A stretch of 42,017 bases of DNA from Thermobacillus xylanilyticus (GTDB lineage: Bacteria > Bacillota > Bacilli > Paenibacillales > Paenibacillaceae): the NCBI RefSeq assembly GCF_907165215.1, contig NZ_CAJRAY010000042.1, forward strand, positions 14,534-56,550. The letters run 5' to 3'. The notes below the pieces were generated by a model. It saw only the letters and a list, made by a program, of their open reading frames with translations. It was not told the DNA's origin and did not search any database. Positions 31,325-41,989 of this stretch are shown here, piece by piece (the first letter of the stretch is position 1; every line of letters begins with the position of its first letter). A program made the translations under genes and the position numbers.

Positions 31325-31786
31325 ATGACGGTGCACGCATTCGAGGCGGAGACGCTGGACGGCAGGCAGGTTTCACTCTCCGATTACGCGGGCAAGGTGC
31401 TGCTCATCGTGAATACGGCCAGCGCCTGCGGGTTGACGCCGCAATATGAAGGGCTGCAGCAGCTGTACGACCGGTTCAGGGACAGGGGCTTTGAAGTGCT
31501 GGGTTTTCCCTGCAACCAGTTCGGGGGGCAGGAGCCGGGCACGCATGAGGAAATCCGTGCGTTCTGCACGCGGAATTACGGCGTGACGTTCCCGATGTTC
31601 GCGAAGGTGGACGTGCGCGGCGAAGGGGCGCATCCGCTGTTCAAGCATCTGTCCGGCGGCGACGATGAGCGGATTCCGTGGAATTTCACGAAGTTTCTCG
31701 TCGACCGCGATGGGCGGCTGGTGCGCCGGTATGAGCCGAAGGTGACGCCGGATCAGCTGGCCGGGGACATCGAGGCGCTGCTGTAG
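31325..31786 (+). CDS. Glutathione peroxidase family protein (BsaA-like)
   Basis: This 153-residue thiol peroxidase has the GPx signatures: NTASACGLTPQY, with the peroxidatic Cys36 replacing selenocysteine; the GFPCNQFGGQEPG motif, with its Gln and second Cys; and WNFTKFLVDRDG, with the catalytic Trp/Asn. In Firmicutes such enzymes use thioredoxin or bacillithiol systems rather than glutathione. The start follows AGGAGGGA. The next gene begins 26 bases after its stop without a terminator, so they probably share a transcript. Confidence 0.92.
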   Translation: MTVHAFEAETLDGRQVSLSDYAGKVLLIVNTASACGLTPQYEGLQQLYDRFRDRGFEVLGFPCNQFGGQEPGTHEEIRAFCTRNYGVTFPMFAKVDVRGEGAHPLFKHLSGGDDERIPWNFTKFLVDRDGRLVRRYEPKVTPDQLAGDIEALL

Positions 31787-31812
31787 CGTTTTTCGTTCGG
31801 GGGTGTGGCAAG

Positions 31813-32910
31813 GTGACGGAGATTCTGGTCGTCTTCACCGGCGGCACGATCGGCAGCCGGCAGACCGGCGCGGTCGTCGACGTCGACAGCGGCACGGGCT
31901 ATGCGCTGCTTGAGCGTTATCGGGAGTCGGCGGGGGCGTTGGCGGAGGAGATCCGCTTCGAGACGGCGCAGCCGATGACGCTGCTCAGCGAGAACATGAT
32001 GCCGGCGCATTGGCTGGCGCTTGTCCGTTGCCTGCGCGAGCGGCTGGCAACGGAGCCGGAGCGCTTCGCGGGCGCGATCGTCACGCACGGCTCGGACACG
32101 CTGCCGTACACGGCGGCGATGCTCGGCTATGCGCTCGCGGACGTCCGGCTGCCGGTCGTGCTGACGGCGGCGAACCGTCCGCTCGAAGATCCGCGCAGCA
32201 ACGGGCTGCGGAACTTCGCCGCAGCGGTCGATTTCATCGTGGACGCGGCGCTGCCCGGCGTCTATGCGGTTTTCGAGAACGACCGGGGCGAGATGCCGGT
32301 CATGCTCGGCACGCGGATGGCGGAGGCCCGCCCGTTCGACGACCAGTTCGCGCCGCCGTACGGCGCGCCGCTCGGGCATATGCTGGACGGCCGGTTCGTG
32401 CCGCACGAGCATGCGGTGAACCCGCCCGTGGCGGCGCTGCGCGCGGCGCGCGAGCCCGGCCTGCCGCCGGAGCGGCTCGGCTTCACGACGGATATCGTCT
32501 ATATCCGTCCGTATCCCGGCCTCGACTACGGCCTGTACGACTTCGAACGGCTGCCGCGCAGGCCCGCGGCGGTGCTGCACGGCCTGTACCATTCGGCGAC
32601 GGCGTGCAGCGCGGCTGCCGGCGCGTACGAATCGTCGCTGCCCGCGTTCGCGGCGCGGTGCGCCGCGCTCGGCATCGACGTCTGGCTCGCGCCGGTCAAG
32701 GCGGCGGACAGCGCGCGCTACCGCTCGGCGCACGAGCTCGCCGAGGCGGGCGTGCGGGGCCTCGCGCGCATCGTGCCGGAGGCGGCCCTGGTCAAGCTGA
32801 TGGCCGCCTACGGCACGTACCCGGGGCGGGATCCGGAGACGGTGCGGGAGCGGGAAGCGTTCTTGGCACGGAATGTGTTTTTTGAGCATCACGAGGGCGG
32901 GGATTGGTGA
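31813..32910 (+). CDS. Asparaginase/glutaminase family amidohydrolase
   Basis: This 365-residue cytoplasmic protein carries both active-site threonine motifs of the family: VVFTGGTIGS with Thr12 and VTHGSDTLPYTAAML with Thr91/Asp95. Members hydrolyse L-asparagine to aspartate and ammonia, or act on related amides. Its C-terminal half (about 210-365) is Ala/Arg-rich and diverges from AnsA, so the substrate may differ. Start GTG 31813 has GGGGGTG upstream. No signal peptide, consistent with a type I enzyme. No terminator is obvious before glnS. Confidence 0.86.
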   Translation: MTEILVVFTGGTIGSRQTGAVVDVDSGTGYALLERYRESAGALAEEIRFETAQPMTLLSENMMPAHWLALVRCLRERLATEPERFAGAIVTHGSDTLPYTAAMLGYALADVRLPVVLTAANRPLEDPRSNGLRNFAAAVDFIVDAALPGVYAVFENDRGEMPVMLGTRMAEARPFDDQFAPPYGAPLGHMLDGRFVPHEHAVNPPVAALRAAREPGLPPERLGFTTDIVYIRPYPGLDYGLYDFERLPRRPAAVLHGLYHSATACSAAAGAYESSLPAFAARCAALGIDVWLAPVKAADSARYRSAHELAEAGVRGLARIVPEAALVKLMAAYGTYPGRDPETVREREAFLARNVFFEHHEGGDW

Positions 32911-33033
32911 GCCGAAGCGCGTACCCCCTTATTTTTCCGCGGAGAATTGTGTATCATATGTAAGATAAGAGTTTGTGCGCTTGCCCGAGCGGCGGCGCCA
33001 GCCGTTTTACTTGCGCCGGAAAGGTTGATCTGA

Positions 33034-34740
<1,707 letters not shown>

Positions 34741-34999
34741 ATAAAGTGAATCTGACTGATTGAGCCATATCCGAATTCTCGGGGTTGAACGTGACCTGAT
34801 GATTTAAACCAGGGGTGCGGATTATGGCCTTTTCTGTTTTCTGAATCAGAGAGTATGATGCAATTGGTATGATTTTAACCCGCGGTCTGATGGCCGAGGA
34901 AAGATACATTAGGAATCGAATATTGCTCCGACAGTTTGTACCAATGAAATTTACTTGAATTCCAACTTTTAATATTCTTATTATTAGGGAGGGTTCAAA
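34741..34999. other. Intergenic region between glnS and ugd
   Basis: About 260 bases, clearly AT-richer than the flanking glnS gene. I see no confident terminator or promoter; TTTACT-N17-TATTCT near 34949-34977 has promoter spacing but lies too close to the ribosome-binding site to serve ugd. Confidence 0.4.
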
Positions 35000-36322
35000 T
35001 TGCCGATTCTTGCCGTTGTCGGGACCGGATATGTGGGTTTGGTTACGGGAGTGTTGTTGGCCGATTTTGGTCATACCGTGACTTGTGTTGATGTAGATGC
35101 GGAGAAAATCAACAAGCTTTGCAATGGCCAAATTCCGATCTATGAGCCGGGTCTTGAACCGATCGTAATGAGGAACTTGACGTGTGGACGCCTGCATTTC
35201 ACAACTGACATTCGAGTCGCGGTCGAAGAGAGCGAGGTTATTTTTATCACTGTCGGAACTCCCCCAAAGGAGGATGGTAGAGCGGATATTCAGTATGTAT
35301 TGCATGCGGCAAGGGAAATTGCCAAGTGGATGAATGGATATAAGGTCATTGTCAACAAATCGACTTCACCGGTGGGAACGGCACGAGCCATCAAGCAGAC
35401 GATCCATCAGGTTTTGCATGAGAGAGGTGTTAATTTTCCATTCGATGTCGTTTCCAATCCCGAATTTTTGAGAGAAGGCACGGCCATCCAAGACTTTATG
35501 CATCCGTACAGAATTGTGATCGGAGCGGAAAACCCGCATGCAATTGAGCGCATGAAAGCTGTTTATGGCTTCTGTTACAAGAACGAGGTCCCCACCATAG
35601 AGGCGAATTTGGAAACCGCAGAAATGATTAAATATGCTTCAAACGCGTATCTGGCCATGAAAGTAACATATATCAACGAAATTGCGAATGTTTGCGAGAA
35701 AATGAGGGCAGACATTCAACTGGTCGCCGAAGCGATGGGGCTGGACCAAAGAATCGGACCTAGCTTTTTGAAAGCGGGCCCCGGATATGGCGGAAGCTGT
35801 TTTCCAAAAGACGCTTCCGCATTAATACGGATGGCGGAAGATTGTGGAGAGTCATTGCAGCTTGTTGAAGCGATGATCAAGTCCAATCAACTCCAAAAAC
35901 TGCGGATGGTTGACAAGATCCGGGATGGACTGGGAGACCTCGCCGGAAAAAATATCGCAATCCTCGGAATCACATTTAAGCCAAACACGGACGATATCCG
36001 TGAGTCGCCAGCCCTTGTCATATTGCCCCGGCTGGTCGAGCTTGGAGCGAAACTTCGCGTTTATGACCCTTGCGGTCGTATAAATGGGGAACGGGCCTTT
36101 CGCGACATTCTTGATTCCATTGCCTGGTGCGGCGACATTTATGAAGCTGTAAGCGATTCTGATGCAACAGTTATTCTGACGGACTGGGATGAGTTTAGAA
36201 GCATAGATTTCGACCGTTACGAGTCTTTGCATGCTGGAAAAGTGTTGTTTGATCTGCGGAATTTGTACGAAAGGCAGCCCATGACAGAGAAAGGTTTCCT
36301 GTACTTTGGAGTGGGCAAGTAA
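35000..36322 (+). CDS. ugd: UDP-glucose 6-dehydrogenase
   Basis: This 440-residue NAD-dependent enzyme oxidises UDP-glucose to UDP-glucuronate, a precursor for acidic polysaccharides. The N-terminal dinucleotide motif is VVGTGYVGLVTG, the active-site motif GPGYGGSCFPKD has catalytic Cys267, and ITFKPNTDDIRESPAL marks the UDP-binding C-terminal domain. TTG 35000 has an AGGGAGGG Shine-Dalgarno sequence. Base composition and third positions are visibly less GC-rich than in glnS before it and galE after it, a sign of acquisition together with a polysaccharide locus. The galE gene starts 39 bases later. Confidence 0.93.
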   Translation: MPILAVVGTGYVGLVTGVLLADFGHTVTCVDVDAEKINKLCNGQIPIYEPGLEPIVMRNLTCGRLHFTTDIRVAVEESEVIFITVGTPPKEDGRADIQYVLHAAREIAKWMNGYKVIVNKSTSPVGTARAIKQTIHQVLHERGVNFPFDVVSNPEFLREGTAIQDFMHPYRIVIGAENPHAIERMKAVYGFCYKNEVPTIEANLETAEMIKYASNAYLAMKVTYINEIANVCEKMRADIQLVAEAMGLDQRIGPSFLKAGPGYGGSCFPKDASALIRMAEDCGESLQLVEAMIKSNQLQKLRMVDKIRDGLGDLAGKNIAILGITFKPNTDDIRESPALVILPRLVELGAKLRVYDPCGRINGERAFRDILDSIAWCGDIYEAVSDSDATVILTDWDEFRSIDFDRYESLHAGKVLFDLRNLYERQPMTEKGFLYFGVGK

Positions 36323-36361
36323 AATCGTGATAAATATTAGGGCTGGGAGAGGTTGATTGGA

Positions 36362-37384
36362 TTGGCAATTATCGTAACGGGCGGCGCCGGTTATATCGGC
36401 AGCCACACGTGCGTGGAACTGTTGAACGCGGGGTATGACGTCGTAGTGGTGGACAACCTGTCGAACAGCCACCGCGAAGCGGTCCGGCGGGTTGAGGAGA
36501 TTACGGGACGGAAGGTCGCGTTCCACGAGGCCGATCTGCTGGACAAGCCCGCGCTCGAGCGGGTGTTCCGCGAGCACAAGGTCGAGGCGGTCATCCACTT
36601 CGCCGCGCTGAAGGCGGTCGGCGAGTCGGTCGAGATGCCGCTCGAGTACTACTGGAACAACATTGCGGGCACAATCCAGCTCTGTCAGACGATGCGGCAG
36701 TTCGGGGTGAAAAAGATCGTCTACAGCTCGTCCGCCACCGTCTACGCCGTTCCTGATTCGCCGCGCCCCCTCACCGAGGATTCGCCGCTCGGGCCGATCA
36801 ACCCGTACGGCCGGACGAAGTGGATGGGCGAGCTCATCCTGCGCGACTTGCACGCAGCCGATCCGGAATGGGGGATCGCGGTGCTCCGCTATTTCAATCC
36901 GGTCGGGGCGCATCCGAGCGGGCGGATCGGCGAGGACCCGGAGGGCATCCCGAACAACCTGATGCCCTACATCACCCAGGTCGCCGTCGGCCAGCGGGAG
37001 CGGCTGAACGTGTTCGGCGGCGACTATCCGACGCCGGACGGAACGGGCGTCCGGGACTACATCCATGTCGTCGACCTCGCGGAGGGCCATCTGAAGGCGC
37101 TGGACAAGATTCTCACGAATCCCGGGTATCACGTCTACAACCTCGGCACGGGGCGCGGCTACAGCGTGCTCGAGGTCGTGGCCGCGTTCGAGCGGGCGAG
37201 TGGCCGCAAGATCCCGTATACGATCGTCGGGCGCCGTCCGGGTGATACCGCAGTCTGTTACGCTGATCCGTCCGCCGCGCGCGATGGCCTGGGCTGGGCG
37301 GCCACGCGGGGCATCGAGGAGATGTGCGCCGACGCCTGGCGTTGGCAGCGGCAGAATCCGGAAGGATACGGCAACGGAGAATAA
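36362..37384 (+). CDS. galE: UDP-glucose 4-epimerase
   Basis: This 340-residue short-chain dehydrogenase-type epimerase interconverts UDP-glucose and UDP-galactose. It has the NAD motif [10 protein letters not shown] at the N terminus, YSSSATVYA, the catalytic Tyr149-x3-Lys153 in [11 protein letters not shown], and [12 protein letters not shown], typical of GalE. The start is TTG 36362, nine bases after GGGAGAGG; the TTG at 36353 directly touches the Shine-Dalgarno sequence. In contrast to ugd upstream, its codon use is strongly GC-rich like the chromosome average. A terminator follows. Confidence 0.93.
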   Translation: MAIIVTGGAGYIGSHTCVELLNAGYDVVVVDNLSNSHREAVRRVEEITGRKVAFHEADLLDKPALERVFREHKVEAVIHFAALKAVGESVEMPLEYYWNNIAGTIQLCQTMRQFGVKKIVYSSSATVYAVPDSPRPLTEDSPLGPINPYGRTKWMGELILRDLHAADPEWGIAVLRYFNPVGAHPSGRIGEDPEGIPNNLMPYITQVAVGQRERLNVFGGDYPTPDGTGVRDYIHVVDLAEGHLKALDKILTNPGYHVYNLGTGRGYSVLEVVAAFERASGRKIPYTIVGRRPGDTAVCYADPSAARDGLGWAATRGIEEMCADAWRWQRQNPEGYGNGE

Positions 37385-37390
37385 AAGGGC

Positions 37391-37427
37391 AAAAAAAGGG
37401 AGACCCCGAAGGGTCTCTCCTTTTTTG
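37391..37427. terminator. Bidirectional terminator between galE and the SLH protein gene
   Basis: GGGAGACCC and GGGTCTCTC pair around CGAA, with seven A residues on the left and TTTTTT on the right. It separates two convergent genes. Confidence 0.85.
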
Positions 37428-37446
37428 TGCCGTTAAGGGCGGCTGA

Positions 37447-39018
37447 TCAGATGAAGTCGACATTGCTCAGGACGCGGATGATCATCACAGCAGCTTCCGC
37501 ACGGGTAGCCGATGCGGTCGGCGATACCGTGTTGGCGGACGTGCCGCTCACGATACCGGATTCGATTGCTGCCGCGAGTTCCGCTCTAGCCCAGCTGCCG
37601 ATTTGACCAGCGTCCTTGTAGCCGCTCAGGAGAGCAGCGACTTCCGCGTTCGACAGGACGACTTCAACGCCAGCCAGTTCTTGGGCGCGGATGACCATGG
37701 CAGCCATCTCTTGACGCGAAATCTTGTCCGTCGGGCGGAACTTGCCGGTGCCGTCGCCCTTGACGATGCCGTATTCTGCAGCGGCTGCTACAGCGTCGGC
37801 ATACCATGCGGACGAAGCGACATCGGAGAAGTTCGCGGCTTCGGAAGCCTGGAGTCCGAGTGCGCGGACGATCATCGCGGCGAATTCCGCACGCGTGACA
37901 TCACGCTTCGGCTCGAACTTGCCAGCGCCGGTGCCGTTGACGATCAGCTTGTTCGCCAGCGTGTGAATGTCCTTGACACCCCAGTGGTTCCGCAGGTCCG
38001 AGAAGGACTTCGGAGCCACATCGATGATGGCGTAGACCGAGTTGGAGTTGCTGAAGAATGCAGCATCCTCCTCGCCAACCTTCGTCGGGATCGGGTTCAC
38101 CGTGTCACCCTTGATCCGCACAGCGACGAGGTTGTCGCCTTCGTCCGTCAGGTTCAGGGTACGCTTCACAAACTTGCTGAACTTGTTGATCTCAACCGAC
38201 TTGTCGCCAGCTACGGCTTCAAGCTTGAAATCGACGATCGCGGATACAGCCTCACCGCCTGCCGACTCGATGGCTGCTTCGGCTGCTGCCTTGGCTGCGC
38301 CTTCCAGTTCGGCAATCGTCACGACGATCCAGAGATCATCGATCGAAACGCCCAGCTCTTCAGCCAGCGCTTCCAGGTCGAGCTCGTCCAGAGGCAGTTC
38401 ATACGAGCCGAGCGGCGAAACAATCGTTACGACACCGCCTACCGTCAGAGCGGAAGCCGGAAGCTTCGCAACTTCGCCAGTGATCTCGACAATCGCAGAA
38501 CCGCTCTCCAGTGCCTTCTTCAGCGCGTTGGCGTCAACCGTGCCGTCCGGGTTGGCTTTCACCACACCGTCAGTCGGGTTCGTGTCACCACCGCCAATGC
38601 CGCCGAAGATCGGAGGAACTACTACGCCTGCGTACACATAAGCGCCCTCATATACGCTGGATGCTGCACCTTCGTAATAGTAGCGGAGGTTCAGCGGGAA
38701 GTATGTAGCGCCGTACGTCGACGCGTCAACTTCGAAGCTGTAGTAGTAGTGACCGTTGCTCGGATCGAGGTAGAAGTACGTGACAGATACGCTCGTATCC
38801 AAGCGATTGCCGTCCTTGTCGTAAACAGCAATTACCGGCGATACACCTTCACCGTGGTACGTATCGGTATACACGGTGCCCGTTACCTTCCCGGTGATGG
38901 CATTGTGCGTCAGGTTCATAAAACCTTTCGCAGCAAAAGCCGCAATCGGGAACAGCATCGATGCGATCATGAAGAACGCTACGAGTGCAGCAGTTTTGCG
39001 TTGGATCAATGCTTTCAT
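37447..39018 (-). CDS. SLH-domain cell-surface protein
   Basis: This is a 523-residue secreted protein. A signal peptide (about 1-29, ending FPIAAFAA) is followed by a beta-rich region with many Tyr residues (about 30-135), a Gly-rich linker (GGIGGGDTNP), an acidic Ala-rich central part (about 160-340), and three C-terminal SLH repeats (about 343-520; FEPKRDVTRAEFAAMIVRAL, then FRPTDKISRQEMAAMVIRA, then VSPTASATRAEAAVMIIRVL). SLH repeats bind pyruvylated secondary cell wall polysaccharide. The third repeat is the most degenerate. The Shine-Dalgarno sequence AAAGGAGGTGA is a full match to the 16S 3' end, suggesting high expression. The function of the exported part is unknown. Confidence 0.88.
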   Translation of the reverse strand: MKALIQRKTAALVAFFMIASMLFPIAAFAAKGFMNLTHNAITGKVTGTVYTDTYHGEGVSPVIAVYDKDGNRLDTSVSVTYFYLDPSNGHYYYSFEVDASTYGATYFPLNLRYYYEGAASSVYEGAYVYAGVVVPPIFGGIGGGDTNPTDGVVKANPDGTVDANALKKALESGSAIVEITGEVAKLPASALTVGGVVTIVSPLGSYELPLDELDLEALAEELGVSIDDLWIVVTIAELEGAAKAAAEAAIESAGGEAVSAIVDFKLEAVAGDKSVEINKFSKFVKRTLNLTDEGDNLVAVRIKGDTVNPIPTKVGEEDAAFFSNSNSVYAIIDVAPKSFSDLRNHWGVKDIHTLANKLIVNGTGAGKFEPKRDVTRAEFAAMIVRALGLQASEAANFSDVASSAWYADAVAAAAEYGIVKGDGTGKFRPTDKISRQEMAAMVIRAQELAGVEVVLSNAEVAALLSGYKDAGQIGSWARAELAAAIESGIVSGTSANTVSPTASATRAEAAVMIIRVLSNVDFI

Positions 39019-39062
39019 TCATTTTCACCTCCTTTCGAGACAATTACATTCATGAAGAACAA

Positions 39063-39075
39063 CACTATTATAGTG
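39063..39075. promoter_or_regulatory. -10 TATAAT of the SLH gene inside a palindrome
   Basis: On the minus strand CACTATAATAGTG is a perfect inverted repeat that includes a consensus TATAAT (39072-39067). No good -35 is visible at 17 bases (TTCCAT), so the promoter may need an activator or use another sigma factor. Confidence 0.5.
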
Positions 39076-39154
39076 CACAATTTGTCGAAATGGAAGTGAA
39101 TTGGAACAGAATATTATTCATAGATTCGAACCCAGATTCCCCAATGATTGGCAG

Positions 39155-41590
39155 TTACTGTAAGAGCGAGTCCAGATACATTTTCTCATTCGGACCGGCT
39201 TCTACCAATCGATTCAGTAAATCGGCATCCGATTGCCCCAGCATATACAGAGCTGCCAGATAGTAACGAACGCCAATCCTATTGTATACATCACTCAGAT
39301 CATTTTCAACCATTGGTTTTAACATAGAGACAGCATCTTCATAACGACCTTGCCCAAATAAAATTTGCCCCACTGCTTGTCTAATGAAAGGCGTGACGTC
39401 GAAGTCACGTCCCTGAAGCTGCTCTTCAGGCAATAACATCAACAACTGCTTACGATGCAGGACCTCCTCATAGAGTTCCATACCCCGATTCCAATAGGTC
39501 TGTGCTTTGGCAGGATCAGTGTCCTTCACACTGTTTCCGTTAACCGCATATTCCATGATCGCGGCTTCATAAAATTTAATATCCCACTGGAATTTAGAGA
39601 TGCCTTCTTCCAAAGCTTCTATCGATTCATTATACTCTCCCAAGTCCTTATGGTTTCGGTACTCCGACAAAATAATTTGGCGATCATAAGGCTCGGTTGA
39701 TTTGATCTGCTCAATTAATTCCTTTGCCTGCAATGCATAAGAACGATCACCGGTCTGGTGGTAGGCTTGCCCCAGCCAGTCAATCTTGGTGACAAGATAA
39801 GCCGGGTGCTTGGGCGAATATGAAATGGCCTGATCAAGTGTTACAAGCAACTCGTCCAGCGGCGGCTTTTCATTTATTGCCTTATTTATTGCGCTTTTAA
39901 AATATTGACTCCCAACATACTCTTGGTAGGCTTGCACGATCAAGACAAGAGTTACTACAGCCAAGGCTCCATGATACAAGAAGCGCCAGCGGGAAGCAAC
40001 CTTCGATTTGAGTAATGTCAAGGAGATCTTTTTATCGTACACTGCCACAAGAACGCCCAAAGAGAAGAAGACCAGGCCTGCTATATATACGTAACTCATG
40101 TCAAAGTCAATTAGGCTGTGGGCAAGCAGTGTGAAAGCCAAGATAAAGAAAATGAAATGGCTCGGCTGCTGCTGTCTTTCCCGCCAATATTGTTTCAAAT
40201 ATTGAAAGAAGATGACGCATAGAATGAGCAGCAGTATCGAAAAGCCTACCCAACCGATCTCGACAAGCGTCTGTGCGAAGAAGCTATGCGTCTGCCGGCT
40301 GACATACGGGTTGTTCTGGTATTTCTCGTACAGCGCACTCCAACCGCCTCCGCCGGAGCCAAAAAGCGGATAGTCGGATGTCAGTTTCAGCGCATCGACA
40401 TAGAACGTCTTCCGTTCAAGTACACTATGCTGTTGAAAGTTAATATTTTGAAGTCTTTCGGCGATGCTTGAGGGCAGAATGGAACTCGCAATCCCGGTTC
40501 CCAGCAGCAATAGCAGCCCAAGAATGCCCGCTCCACCCAAGCCGACCGGTACAATAAAGGAGGCGAATTTTCGGCCGGACAGCGCGGATAATTTTTTCTC
40601 TAACCACGAGTACCGGGTGCGAATTCCCCAGATGAGAAGTGTAGTGACAAGCGATCCAATCAGCAGAATCAGCGCGGTCTGCCATACCAGCGAATTTTGT
40701 ATCGACAATAAATTTGCCGGCTCGCCGTCTCTCTTGGGCATCACGATTTGGGCTATTTGAATATACCGCTCGGTAATCGGACTCAAGGTGAAGACGGTCA
40801 CGAGCGCCGAGCCGATAAATGCGATGACAAACGCTATCTGGCGATCCAGGCGCAAGAAGAAAAGAATGACCAAAACCAGAAGCGGAATGAAGATCAACGC
40901 CCCGCGGGAATACGTGAGCATCAAAGACATCCAGATTGGCGTGAGCATTGCGGCATTCATCAGTGCAATCCAGGTCCGCTTGGCGTTAACGGTTGTGAAC
41001 ATAGCTCCCATAAGAAAAGCAAGCAGAAAGCCAGCGTAAGTGTTGGAGTACTGGAACACGGATGTAAGCCGGTAAGTTCCACTGGTAAACCAGATTGCAT
41101 CTTTCGTATACGCCAGCCCGAGTACAACGCCGGTGCCATATAGAATGACCGCATATCCGGACAACAAGAGTATGGTTTGCAGGACATCCAGGGAGCGAGG
41201 AGTCGTCCCCAAGTACAAGCCCATGATGAAAAGACATGCAAGCAGGGACGTCACAAGAACCATTAAAACAGCATTATGATAGGACGCGGCTTGGAAGGTT
41301 GAAATCCAATAGATGAGCGGAATCAGCAGGATTCCGACGGAATAGATGGCAGAAATTTGATCAACCTTCCAAACGAAATACAGACGCGCGATCATCAAAA
41401 AGAACAAGGCGAACACAAAAAGCATAGATTCAAAAATTGCAGGCTCAAACTCGTAGGAAAAGCTATTAAACAAACCGCGGCTGTACGGGAAGAATATAAA
41501 AAAAATCGATACGCCCAAAATCAAAGACCAGTGGAGAATTGAGAAATCGTTATTTGTGAGTTGAGTTTTTTTACTTGTCATGTTTTTCAT
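39155..41590 (-). CDS. O-antigen ligase-like polytopic membrane protein with C-terminal TPR-type region
   Basis: This is an 811-residue protein with about a dozen membrane helices in the first 550 residues, in the Wzy/O-antigen ligase (PF04932) pattern. The large external loop includes DYPLFGSGGGGWSALYEKYQNNPYVSRQTHSFFAQTLVEIGW as read in parts; PLFGSGGGG and THSFFAQTLVEIG are the typical ligase features. The soluble C terminus (about 560-811) consists of helical repeats resembling TPRs. In Gram-positive bacteria such proteins polymerise or attach glycans, including S-layer glycans. ATG 41590 follows TTAGGAG. It lies upstream of the SLH gene on the same strand, a plausible glycosyltransfer partner. 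Base composition is AT-richer than the chromosome average. Confidence 0.85.
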   Translation of the reverse strand: MKNMTSKKTQLTNNDFSILHWSLILGVSIFFIFFPYSRGLFNSFSYEFEPAIFESMLFVFALFFLMIARLYFVWKVDQISAIYSVGILLIPLIYWISTFQAASYHNAVLMVLVTSLLACLFIMGLYLGTTPRSLDVLQTILLLSGYAVILYGTGVVLGLAYTKDAIWFTSGTYRLTSVFQYSNTYAGFLLAFLMGAMFTTVNAKRTWIALMNAAMLTPIWMSLMLTYSRGALIFIPLLVLVILFFLRLDRQIAFVIAFIGSALVTVFTLSPITERYIQIAQIVMPKRDGEPANLLSIQNSLVWQTALILLIGSLVTTLLIWGIRTRYSWLEKKLSALSGRKFASFIVPVGLGGAGILGLLLLLGTGIASSILPSSIAERLQNINFQQHSVLERKTFYVDALKLTSDYPLFGSGGGGWSALYEKYQNNPYVSRQTHSFFAQTLVEIGWVGFSILLLILCVIFFQYLKQYWRERQQQPSHFIFFILAFTLLAHSLIDFDMSYVYIAGLVFFSLGVLVAVYDKKISLTLLKSKVASRWRFLYHGALAVVTLVLIVQAYQEYVGSQYFKSAINKAINEKPPLDELLVTLDQAISYSPKHPAYLVTKIDWLGQAYHQTGDRSYALQAKELIEQIKSTEPYDRQIILSEYRNHKDLGEYNESIEALEEGISKFQWDIKFYEAAIMEYAVNGNSVKDTDPAKAQTYWNRGMELYEEVLHRKQLLMLLPEEQLQGRDFDVTPFIRQAVGQILFGQGRYEDAVSMLKPMVENDLSDVYNRIGVRYYLAALYMLGQSDADLLNRLVEAGPNEKMYLDSLLQ

Positions 41591-41989
41591 CCGGAAGACT
41601 CCTAACAAAAAAATTGAAATAATAATATAATGTTGCGTGTTATTGTTGAGACGGACTTGATATCACTTACAAATGTGGTAGACTTCACCTAAAAGGCTAA
41701 ATGCCATGTAATTTTAATTGTAGCAAAGCAATGGTTTCATCTCAATCAAATCTGACGTCACGAATGTATCAAGCAATTATCGCGCAGATTGTCGAATAAT
41801 ACGCCGAGATGGTATACTATGATAATAATTAACTCAACTTTCGCACCTAGAAAATCAATGTAAAACCAATTGTAGAGCGGGCTTAAGGTCTGTTGAATAG
41901 CCAGCTTGCACAAATAGAAAAACACCACTTCGTTTGGTAAAGTGAGAGTGACAAGCAATCACTACCAGACAGAAGAGGTGTCTTCCATC
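41591..41989. other. AT-rich intergenic region, probable left flank of an insertion sequence
   Basis: About 400 bases with no convincing gene. I see AT-rich stretches before the ligase gene but no confident promoter. From about 41828 the sequence AATTAACTCAACTTTCGCAC could be a terminal inverted repeat of an insertion element. A 66-codon minus frame here has no good start and is not accepted. Confidence 0.4.

Noticed and set aside
32911..33033. T-box leader before glnS
   Set aside because: Only about 120 bases and no AGGGTGGNACCGCG-type antiterminator sequence.
34949..34977. TTTACT-N17-TATTCT as the ugd promoter
   Set aside because: The start point would fall on the ribosome-binding site at 34985-34993, leaving no room for a leader.
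41758..41958. 66-codon minus-strand frame at the right edge
   Set aside because: No ribosome-binding site, AT-rich chance frame, and it lies over the putative leader of the plus-strand ORF.
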